The notes below the pieces were generated by a model. That model ran no database searches, was not told where the DNA came from, and saw only the letters and a list, made by a program, of their open reading frames with translations. A DNA stretch of 64,000 bases from the NCBI GenBank assembly GCA_020638735.1, contig JACKHZ010000010.1:372001-436000 (forward strand), in the 5' to 3' direction. The DNA is from Planctomycetota bacterium (GTDB lineage: Bacteria; Planctomycetota; UBA1135; UBA2386). The position numbers and the translations under genes are program-made. Of this stretch, positions 1 through 7,996 are shown in pieces; the stretch's first letter is position 1, and the number at the start of each line of letters is the position of its first letter.

Positions 1-609
1 ACGCACTGCGTCGGGCCGATGCTCGGCCTGCCGAGGAAGGACGCCGAATACGTGTCGTGCTTCGGCTCGGGCACGATCCGCGAGGAGATGATCGGCATCT
101 ACAACTCGCCGTTCGCGGTCGAGACGGCGCACATCAAGCTGCGCAACAGCGACCTGTCGGCGCGCATCATCCGCTCGCTGTTCGACACCGCGCGGCAGTA
201 TCGCGAGAGCATCGACGTCTACGGCACCAAGAAGGCGTTCGAGTGGCCGCTGATCGAGGGCGAGCAGGCGGTGATCCACACGGCGAAGAAGCCCGAGCAC
301 GAGATCGCCGCGCGCGTCGAGGTGCCGGACTACGCGCACCTGCTGCCGGCGGGCATCCGGCCGTTCACGCAGAAGGGCGTCTACGACCTCGAGGGCAACG
401 AGCACCTGTCGTTCACGCAGGGCGGCGGCCACGGCGGCAGCCACCCGCACCTCGTGCACGAGTTCCTCAGCGCGCTGGTCGAGGGCCGCGAGCCGTGGCC
501 GAACGCGAAGCAGTCGGCCAACTGGACGTGCGTCGGCATCCTCGCGCACGAGTCGGCGATGGCCGGCGGCGAGCGCCGCGACCTGCCGTCCTGGTCCTTC
601 AGCGAGTGA
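1..609 (+). CDS. Gfo/Idh/MocA family dehydrogenase, C-terminal part (start lies before the window)
   Basis: The reading frame is open from base 1, so only the last 202 codons are present and the Rossmann NAD(P)-binding half is missing. What remains is the C-terminal alpha/beta substrate-binding domain typical of Gfo/Idh/MocA oxidoreductases: an early HCVGPMLGLP segment, a central GTIREEMIGIYNSPFAVE strand region, a VYGTKKAFEWPL stretch, and a C-terminal GGGHGGSHPHLVHEF block followed by an ALVEGREPWPNA motif that is very common in this family. These enzymes oxidise or reduce sugars and related polyols, often making 3-keto sugars. The gene ends 4 bp before a sugar isomerase/epimerase, so the two probably form one transcription unit for sugar catabolism. 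Substrate cannot be told. Confidence 0.9.
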   Translation, partial: THCVGPMLGLPRKDAEYVSCFGSGTIREEMIGIYNSPFAVETAHIKLRNSDLSARIIRSLFDTARQYRESIDVYGTKKAFEWPLIEGEQAVIHTAKKPEHEIAARVEVPDYAHLLPAGIRPFTQKGVYDLEGNEHLSFTQGGGHGGSHPHLVHEFLSALVEGREPWPNAKQSANWTCVGILAHESAMAGGERRDLPSWSFSE

Positions 610-613
610 CCCG

Positions 614-1453
614 ATGGAACGTCGCCTCGGCTTCAGCTTCCTCTACTTCGCGCCGCGCGTGACCGAACGGCACGCGCGCTGGTTCGAGCGCCTGGCGTGG
701 CATCGCTACGACGGCGCCGAGCTGCCGGTGGTCGGCGCGACCGACGACGAGCTCGCGTGGATGCGGCGCACGTGCCGGGAGCACGGGCTGCAGGCGACGG
801 CGGTCGGCTTCGCGGTGGCCGAGGCGAACCCGCTCGATCCGGACCCGGCGGGGCGCGCGCGCGCCGTCGATCACCTGGCGACGCTTTGCGAGAAGGCGGC
901 GGCGCTCGGCGCCGAGGTGCTCGCCGGGCCGATCCACTCCGCCTACGGAGTGTGGACCGAAGAACCGCCGACCGCCGACGAACGCGCGCGCTGCATCGAC
1001 GTGCTGCGCGCCGCCGGCGAGCACGCGGCGAAGTGTGGCGTCACCCTGGCGGTCGAACCGCTCAACCGCTTCGAGAGTTACTTCCTCAACACCGCCGCCG
1101 ACTGCGCGGCGCTGGTGAGGGACGTCGCGCACCCGCACGTGATCGGCGTGATGGACACGCACCACGCGCACATCGAAGAAGGGGACGTCGCCGCGGCGAT
1201 CGCGGCGATGGGCAAGACGCTCGGCCACGTGCAGCTGTCGGAGAACCATCGCGGCGTGCCCGGTCGCGGCCAGGTGCCGTTCGACCGCGTGCTCGCGGCG
1301 CTCGACGGCATCGGCTACGACGGCTGGCTGGTGGTCGAGGCGTTCTCGCGGCAAGACCCCGGCTTCGGCAGCGCGCTGCGCATCTGGCGCGAGCTCGACG
1401 ACGGGCCGGAGTCCGTACTCGCCGCTGGCGCACGGCTGGTAGGTCGCGACTGA
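614..1453 (+). CDS. Sugar phosphate isomerase/epimerase, TIM barrel (tagatose 3-epimerase-like)
   Basis: 279 aa, a full-length xylose isomerase-like TIM barrel. Metal-site motifs are visible: EPLNRFESYFLN (first Glu), GVMDTHHAHIEEG (Asp plus His), HVQLSENHRGVPGRGQVPF (His, then Glu of the family ENHRG motif) and VVEAF (last Glu). The set EPLNRFE / ENHRG resembles the D-tagatose/D-psicose 3-epimerase branch rather than endonuclease IV. A divalent-metal-dependent cytoplasmic sugar isomerase or epimerase is the likely activity; the substrate is not predictable. The start ATG follows the upstream dehydrogenase stop by 4 bp, so translation is probably coupled. Together they resemble the common planctomycete dehydrogenase-plus-isomerase pair used on unusual sugars. 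Confidence 0.9.
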   Translation: MERRLGFSFLYFAPRVTERHARWFERLAWHRYDGAELPVVGATDDELAWMRRTCREHGLQATAVGFAVAEANPLDPDPAGRARAVDHLATLCEKAAALGAEVLAGPIHSAYGVWTEEPPTADERARCIDVLRAAGEHAAKCGVTLAVEPLNRFESYFLNTAADCAALVRDVAHPHVIGVMDTHHAHIEEGDVAAAIAAMGKTLGHVQLSENHRGVPGRGQVPFDRVLAALDGIGYDGWLVVEAFSRQDPGFGSALRIWRELDDGPESVLAAGARLVGRD

Positions 1454-1501
1454 GCAGTTCGGGCGCGCGGCCGCTCGAGCGGGTAGCCTCAGCGGCGCGC
1501 C

Positions 1502-2652
1502 ATGAGGACCCTTCGCCGTCTGGTCGTGTGGCTGTTCGTGCTTGCCGCCGCCGGTGTCGCGATCGCCTGGTCGATTCGCGAGAAGCCGCCGCTGGTGACC
1601 GCGCACACCGTCGCCCGCGGTCGCGTCGAGGCGACCGTCGCCAACACCCGCGCCGGCACCGTCAAGGCGCGGCGCCGCGCCAAGCTGGCGCCGAGCCTCG
1701 GCGGGCAGGTCGACAAGCTGCTCGTCGACGAAGGCGATCGCGTCACACAGGGGCAGCTGCTGATCGAGCTGTGGCATCAGGACCTCGACGCGCAGCTGGC
1801 GCTGGCGAAGAGCGAACGCGCGCGCGCGCAGGCGCTCGCCGAGCAGGCGGAGCTGGAGGCGGGGCTCGCCGAACGCGACCTCACCCGAGAGAAGGAGCTG
1901 CAGCAGCAGGGCATCTCCGCCGGCGACCAGCTCGACCGCCTGCAGTCGAAGGCTGCTGGCGCGCGCGCGGCGCAGCGCGCAGCGGTCGCCGAGGCGGCGT
2001 CGCGGCAGAACCAGATCGAGGCCATCGAGGCGCAGCTGCAGCGCATGCGCATCACCGCGCCGTTCGCCGGCGTCGTCGCCGAGCTCAACGGCGAGATCGG
2101 TGAGTTCGTGACGCCGTCGCCGGTCGGCATCCCGACGCCGCCGGCCGTGGACCTGATCGACGACGGTGGCCCCTACGTGACGGCGCCGATCGACGAGGTC
2201 GACGCCGCGCGCGTTCGCGTCGGCATGACCGCGACGATCACGCTCGACGCGTTCGGCAAGCGGCCGTTCACCGGGCGCGTGCGCCGCATCGCGCCGTATG
2301 TCACCGATCGCGAGAAGCAGGCCCGCACCGTGGACGTCGAGGTCGAGTTCCTCGATCCGCCGGCCGACGTCGCGCTGCTGCCCGGCTACTCGGCGGACGT
2401 CGAGGTGCTGATCGAGGCCAAGGACGACGTGCTGCGCGTGCCCGCCGAGTGTCTGCGCGACGGCCGGTTCGTGCTGGCGGTCGGCGACGACCTCGTGCTG
2501 CACCGCCGCGAGGTGACCGCCGGTCTCGCCAACTGGAAGTTCGCCGAGATCACCGCTGGGCTGACCGCCGGGGAGCGCATCGTGCAGAGCTTCGAGCAGA
2601 AGGGGCTCGACGACGGCACCGAGGTGCGCATCGCGGCGGGCGGCGGCGCGCC

Positions 2653-2656
<4 letters not shown>
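1502..2656 (+). CDS. Periplasmic adaptor (HlyD/MacA-type membrane fusion protein)
   Basis: 384 aa. An N-terminal hydrophobic anchor (about residues 9-25, rich in V/L/A) is followed by a first lipoyl half (GTVKARRRAKLAPSLGGQVD), a long alpha-helical hairpin rich in Ala/Gln/Glu/Arg (about residues 85-180), the second lipoyl half (MRITAPFAGVVAELNGEIGE), and beta-barrel and membrane-proximal domains. This is the order of HlyD/MacA/RND-type adaptors. It overlaps the ATPase gene by four bases (GTGA), and two FtsX-like permeases follow, so it should form the periplasmic arm of a MacAB/YknXYZ-like exporter. No lipobox was seen. The exported substrate is unknown; macrolides, peptides, lipoproteins or lipids are all possible in this class. 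Confidence 0.9.
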
Positions 2657-3320
<664 letters not shown>

Positions 3321-3324
<4 letters not shown>

Positions 3325-4523
3325 GGTTCGGCGACAAGCTCGGCTTCTGCGCGCGCAGCCTGCTGTCGCAGCGGACCCGCACGCTGCTGATCGTGCTGGC
3401 GATGGCGATCGCGACCGCGGGCGTGACGATGCTGACGTGGCTCGGCGACTCGGCGCGGCGCTACGTGACCGGGCAGTTCTCGGCGCTCGGCACCAACCTG
3501 GTGATCGTGCTGCCGGGCCGCAGCGAGACGACGGGCGGCGCGCCGCCGCTGCTCGGCGAGACGTCGCGCGACCTGACGCTGGACGACGCCGAGGCCTTGC
3601 TGCGCAGCCCGGCGGTCAGGCGCGTGTCGCCGGTGGTCGTCGGCAACGCGCTGGCGTCGGTCGACGGGCTGTCGCGCGAGACCACGGTGCTCGGCGCCAA
3701 CGCCGACCTGTTGGCGGTGCGTCACCTCGAGCTGGCGATGGGGCGCTTCCTGCCGTCCGGTGCGGAGGCGGCGGCGCCGGTCTGCGTGCTCGGGGCGACG
3801 GTGCGCGACCAGCTGTTCCCGGACCGCGTGCCGCTCGGCGAGTTCCTGCGGCTCGGCGATCGTCGCTATCGCGTGATCGGCGTGCTCGCCACCGGCGGCA
3901 CGTCGCTCGGCACGGACCTCGACGAGGTGGTGCTACTGCCCGCGGTCGCGGCCCAGGCCCTGTTCGACAGCCCCGGCGTGTTCCGGATCCTGATCGAGGC
4001 GGTCGACAGGGACGCGGTGCCGCGGGTCGTGAGCGACGTCGAGCAGACGATCGCGGCGCGTCACGAGGGCGAGCGCGACGTCACCGTGATCACCCAGGAC
4101 GCGCTGAGTTCGACGTTCGACGGCATCCTCGGCGCGCTGACGATGGCGGTCGGCGGCATCGCGGCGATCAGCCTGATCGTCGCCGGCATCCTGATCATGA
4201 ACGTCATGGTCGTCGCGGTGACGCAGCGGCGCGCCGAGGTCGGGCTGTTGAAGGCGCTCGGCGCCGACGCGGCGACGATCCGCGCGGTGTTCCTCGGCGA
4301 GGCGCTGCTGCTGTCCGCGCTCGGCTGCGGCGCCGGCCTGCTGTGCGGGCAGGGCGCCAGTCACCTCGTGCACCGCTTCGTGCCGGTGCTCGAACCCGGC
4401 GTGCCGGCGTGGTCGATGGGCGCCGCCGCGGTGGTCGCGGTGGGCTGCGGGCTGCTGTTCGGCACGGCGCCCGCGCGTCGTGCGGCGCGGCTGGATCCGG
4501 TCGAAGCCCTGTCGAGGCGCTGA
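3321..4523 (+). CDS. FtsX/MacB-like ABC permease, first of two
   Basis: 400 aa beginning at a GTG that overlaps the ATPase stop (GTGA). The layout is that of MacB-type permeases: one N-terminal membrane helix (TLLIVLAMAIATAGVTMLTW), a large periplasmic domain of about 220 residues with a MacB core-like GRFLPSGAEAAAPVCVLG segment, then three C-terminal helices (about residues 265-290, 320-345, 355-385) with the family RRAEVGLLKALGA coupling region and a terminal ARRAARLDPVEAL motif. It lacks its own ATPase domain, which is supplied by the preceding gene. Its sequence parallels the next gene closely, so the pair probably arose by duplication and forms a heterodimer. Confidence 0.9.
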
Positions 4524-4534
4524 GGACGAAGGCG

Positions 4535-5734
4535 ATGAAGATCCGCGACCGCGCCACCTTCGCCACCTCGGCCATCCGGAGCCAACCCGTGCGCTCGACG
4601 CTGACCGCGCTCGGCATCGGCGTCGGCATCGCCGCGGTCGTGTTGCTGTTGTCGCTCGGCGCGGGCCTGCAGCGGTTCGTGCTGAACGAGTTCACGCAGT
4701 TCGGCACCAACCTGCTCAGCGTCACCCCCGGTCGCAAGACGACGTTCGGCATGTCGGGCGCGATGATCAACGCGGTGCGCCCGCTGTCGCTCGAAGACGC
4801 CGACGCGATCGCCGCGCTGCCGCAGGTCGAGCGCGTCTGTCCGGTCGTGATGGGCAACGTCGCCGTCGAAGGCGGCGGGCACACGCGGCGCGTGATGGCG
4901 ACGTGCGTCGGCGCCAGCATGCCCGACGTGTGGCGGTTCTCGGTCGCCAGCGGCCGCTTCCTGCCGGCCGGCGAAGAGCGCCGCGCGCGACCGCTGGCGG
5001 TCCTCGGAGACAAGCTCTGGCGCGAGCTCTACGGCGAGCGCAGCCCGCTCGGCGAGGTCGTTCGCGTCGGCGGCGATCGCTATCGCGTGATCGGCGTGAT
5101 GGAGCCGAAGGGCCAGTTCCTCGGCGTCGACCTCGACGACGCGATCTACGTGCCGGTCGCGCGCGGGCTCGAGCTGTTCGACCGCGAAGGTCTGATGGAG
5201 GTGGACGTCACGTTCCGCGCCGGTGCGTCGAGTGACGCGGTGACGGCGGCGGTGCGACGCACGCTGGTCGCGCGCCACGGCGACGACGACTGCACGATCA
5301 CCGCGCAGCAGCAGATGCTCGACGTGCTCGGCTCGGTGCTGTCGGTGCTCACCTTCGCCGTCGCCGCGCTCGGCGGCATCTCGTTGCTGGTCGGCGGCGT
5401 CGGCATCCTGACGATCATGACCATCGCGCTCGGCGAACGTACCGGCGAGATCGGGCTGCTGCGGGCGCTCGGCGCGACGCGCGCGCAGGTGCGCTGGCTG
5501 TTCCTCGGCGAGGCCGCGGCGCTGTCGGTGATCGGCGGAGTCGCCGGCCTCGCGCTCGGCGGCGGCGCGGCCTTCCTGCTGCACGTGCTGGTGCCGGCGC
5601 TGCCGGTCGCGGTGACGCCGTGGCATGCGCTGCTCGCAGTCGGCGTGTCGCTCGCGATCGGTCTCGGCGCCGGCGTGCTGCCGGCCGTGCGGGCGGCGCG
5701 GCTCGATCCGATCGAGGCGCTTCGCGCCGAGTAG
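4535..5734 (+). CDS. FtsX/MacB-like ABC permease, second of two
   Basis: 399 aa from the ATG 11 bp after the first permease stop; the frame continues far upstream but homologous sequence begins with MKIRDRATFATSAIRSQPVR. It has the same order as its neighbour: N-terminal helix (LTALGIGVGIAAVVLLLSLG), a periplasmic domain with GRFLPAGEERRARPLAVLG, then three helices with the GERTGEIGLLRALGATRAQV coupling segment and a final VRAARLDPIEALRAE. In the MacB family one permease usually homodimerises; here two paralogous permeases in one operon suggest an obligate heterodimer, as in some LolCE systems. It ends 6 bp from the convergent tryptophanase gene. Confidence 0.9.
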   Translation: MKIRDRATFATSAIRSQPVRSTLTALGIGVGIAAVVLLLSLGAGLQRFVLNEFTQFGTNLLSVTPGRKTTFGMSGAMINAVRPLSLEDADAIAALPQVERVCPVVMGNVAVEGGGHTRRVMATCVGASMPDVWRFSVASGRFLPAGEERRARPLAVLGDKLWRELYGERSPLGEVVRVGGDRYRVIGVMEPKGQFLGVDLDDAIYVPVARGLELFDREGLMEVDVTFRAGASSDAVTAAVRRTLVARHGDDDCTITAQQQMLDVLGSVLSVLTFAVAALGGISLLVGGVGILTIMTIALGERTGEIGLLRALGATRAQVRWLFLGEAAALSVIGGVAGLALGGGAAFLLHVLVPALPVAVTPWHALLAVGVSLAIGLGAGVLPAVRAARLDPIEALRAE

Positions 5735-5740
5735 CGGCGA

Positions 5741-7171
5741 TCAGCAGGGCACCTCGGCGCACGGCGCGACGCGGGCGAAGTGCGCGCCGAAGTGGCGCAG
5801 CACCGGGGGCGCGTCGGCGATGCGCACACCGGCGATCGCGGCGCGGCGGGCGTGCACGCGCGCGACGACCTCGATCAGGTAGTCCATGTGGCTCTGCGTG
5901 TAGGTGCGGCGCGGCACGGCCAGTCGCACCAGCTCCTGTCGGGCAGGGATCTCGGCGCCGGTCTCGGGGTCGAACGACCCGAGCATGACGCTGCCGATCT
6001 CGCAGGCCCGCACCCCGCCTTCGAGGTAGAGCTCCATGACCAAGGCCTGGCCCGGATACTGCGACTTCGGCAGATGCGGCAGGAACTTCGAGGCGTCGAG
6101 GAAGATCGCGTAGCCGCCCGGCGGGTGCACGACGGGCACGCCGCGCTCGGCGAGCCGGCGGGCGACGTAGGCGACGCTCGCGTGGCGGTACTCGAGGTAG
6201 TCCTCTTGCAGGACCTCGCGCAGCCCCTGCGCCACCGCCTCGAGGTCCCGACCCGACAGGCCACCGTAGGTCGGGAAGCCCTCGGTGACGACCATGGCGC
6301 GGCGCACGGTCTCGGCGAGCTTCGGGTCGCGCATGCCGAGGAAGCCGCCGATGTTCGCGAGCCCGTCCTTCTTCGCGCTCATCGTGCAGCCGTCGGCGAG
6401 CGCGAACGTGCGGCGCACGAGCTCGCCGACGTCGACCCCGGCGAGCTCGGGATCGCGCTCGCGCATCAGCCACGCGTTCTCTGCGAAACGGCAGGCGTCG
6501 ACGAACAGCGGCACGCCGTGCCGCCGGCACAGCTCGCTCATCGCGCGCACGTTGCCGAGGCTCGCGGGCTGCCCGCCGCCGGCGTTGTTCGTCAGCGTGA
6601 TCATCGCCAGCGGCACCCGCCGGGGCCCCGTCAGCACGCGCTCCAGCACCTCGAGGTCGATGTCGCCCTTGAACGGCTCCCGGCTCGCCGTGTCCGCGAG
6701 CTGCGGACACGGCAGGTCCAGCGGCTCGCCGCCGCACGCGACCACGTTGGCGCGGGTCGTGTCGAAGTGCGTATTGTTGGGCACTACGTCGCCGGGCTTG
6801 ACCAGCGCCGAGAACAGGAAGTGCTCGGCCGCGCGCCCCTGGTGGGTCGGAATCACGTGCTCGATGCCGAACACCTCGCGCACGGCCTGTTCGAAGCGGT
6901 AGAAGCTCGGACTGCCGGCGTACGACTCGTCGCCGCGCATCATCGCCGCCCACTGCTCGCTCGACATCGCCCCGGTGCCCGAGTCCGTGAGCAGGTCGAT
7001 CAGCACGTGCTCGGACGCGAGCGCGAACAGGTTGCCGCGGGCGGCGTCCAGCCAGCGGCGGCGCTGTTCGGGCGTGCTGATGTGCAACGGCTCGACGCTC
7101 TTGATGCGGAACGGCTCGATGATCGGCAGCGGGGTCTCGGGCGGTGTGAACGGCAGGCTCGGCGTCGGCAT
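5741..7171 (-). CDS. tnaA: Tryptophanase (PLP-dependent beta-eliminating lyase)
   Basis: 476 aa, matching the usual ~470 aa of tryptophanase and tyrosine phenol-lyase, fold-type I PLP enzymes that cleave L-Trp to indole or L-Tyr to phenol, with pyruvate and ammonia. The PLP lysine lies in MSAKKDGLANIGGF; other hallmarks are THQGRAAEH, LTNNAGGGQPASL, FVDACRFAENA and EGFPTYGGLSGRD. Positions that separate the two enzymes favour tryptophanase: ACEIGS (Ile where the phenol-lyase has a critical Arg), TYTQSHMD, and VLRHF near the end (His where the phenol-lyase has Phe). Some surrounding segments (GLSGRDLEAVAQGLRE, NIGGFL) look more like the phenol-lyase, so minor Tyr activity is possible. It is monocistronic, convergent with the exporter, and divergent from the next gene; no tnaC-like leader was seen. 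Confidence 0.85.
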   Translation of the reverse strand: MPTPSLPFTPPETPLPIIEPFRIKSVEPLHISTPEQRRRWLDAARGNLFALASEHVLIDLLTDSGTGAMSSEQWAAMMRGDESYAGSPSFYRFEQAVREVFGIEHVIPTHQGRAAEHFLFSALVKPGDVVPNNTHFDTTRANVVACGGEPLDLPCPQLADTASREPFKGDIDLEVLERVLTGPRRVPLAMITLTNNAGGGQPASLGNVRAMSELCRRHGVPLFVDACRFAENAWLMRERDPELAGVDVGELVRRTFALADGCTMSAKKDGLANIGGFLGMRDPKLAETVRRAMVVTEGFPTYGGLSGRDLEAVAQGLREVLQEDYLEYRHASVAYVARRLAERGVPVVHPPGGYAIFLDASKFLPHLPKSQYPGQALVMELYLEGGVRACEIGSVMLGSFDPETGAEIPARQELVRLAVPRRTYTQSHMDYLIEVVARVHARRAAIAGVRIADAPPVLRHFGAHFARVAPCAEVPC

Positions 7172-7353
7172 GGGGGCAGGCTAGGTCGGGAGCGGTGCCG
7201 GTGCCGTACGTTCGAGTGCGTACGCGGCCCCGCTGTCGTGGAAGCCTGGTTCCGTCGCTGCGGTCGCATGGGCGCTGGCGCTGGCGACGAGCGGCGTGTC
7301 GTGGGCGTTCTCTCCGGGAGGCGTTGCTCGCGCGCCCCGTGAGTCGAAACGCC

Positions 7354-7812
7354 ATGAACACCCTCAAGACCTTCGCCATCGCCCTGATCGCCCTGCTCTC
7401 GTTCCCCGCCGCGTCGCTCGCCCAACGACCGGACGCCCGCCCCGACGCGCCGCGCGCGCAGCGGTCCGAGACGCCGCGGGCTGAGCGCCGGCAGCAGCTG
7501 CCGGAGGGCATGAAGGAGCGCATCCGGCAGCTGATGCGCCAGGAGGTCGCCCGGGCGATGCAGCAGCGGCCGCAACAGGGCCGCGGCGGGCAGCGCGGTC
7601 GCGGTCACCGCAGCCGTGACGTGCAGCCGCAACACCAGCGCGGGGCGCTGCGCCAGCGCCTCCAGCAGCTGCCGCAACAGCTGCAGCAGCGTCTTCGCGA
7701 GGGCGTGCGCGACCGCCTGCAGCAGCGGTTCCGCAGCGGTGGCGAGGGCGGCGGGCATCGTCGGCCGATGGCGCGGCGCGATGGCCAGCGTCGTGGTCGC
7801 CAGCAGATCTGA
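7354..7812 (+). CDS. Arg/Gln-rich secreted protein of unknown function
   Basis: 152 aa. The start ATG is chosen because it opens a clear signal peptide (MNTLKTFAIALIALLSFPAASLAQ), with cleavage likely after LAQ. The mature part is extraordinarily rich in Arg and Gln, with Gly, and has almost no hydrophobic core: RRQQLPEGMKERIRQLMRQE, then RLQQLPQQLQQRLREG. It is strongly basic. Helical heptad-like RxxLQQ repeats at about residues 95-135 could form a coiled coil. A nucleic-acid, polyanion or cell-wall binding role is conceivable, but nothing proves it. It lies alone between the divergent tnaA and a hybrid kinase. The extreme composition raises some doubt, but the intact signal peptide argues that it is real. 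Confidence 0.6.
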   Translation: MNTLKTFAIALIALLSFPAASLAQRPDARPDAPRAQRSETPRAERRQQLPEGMKERIRQLMRQEVARAMQQRPQQGRGGQRGRGHRSRDVQPQHQRGALRQRLQQLPQQLQQRLREGVRDRLQQRFRSGGEGGGHRRPMARRDGQRRGRQQI

Positions 7813-7996
7813 TCGCGCTGCGTCGCCGATGGCATCGACCGCGCGCCAGGGAGTGCCAGTGGGCCAGCCGGCTGGCCGATACGCACGGCGCGGTCATGGC
7901 CATTCCGACGACATCCCCTCGTGACTACGCACGAGGCGCACGCCCCGTCCGACGGGAGCGGCCGTCGTCGGCTCGTGGCCGGCTCCGCCCAGGGCA

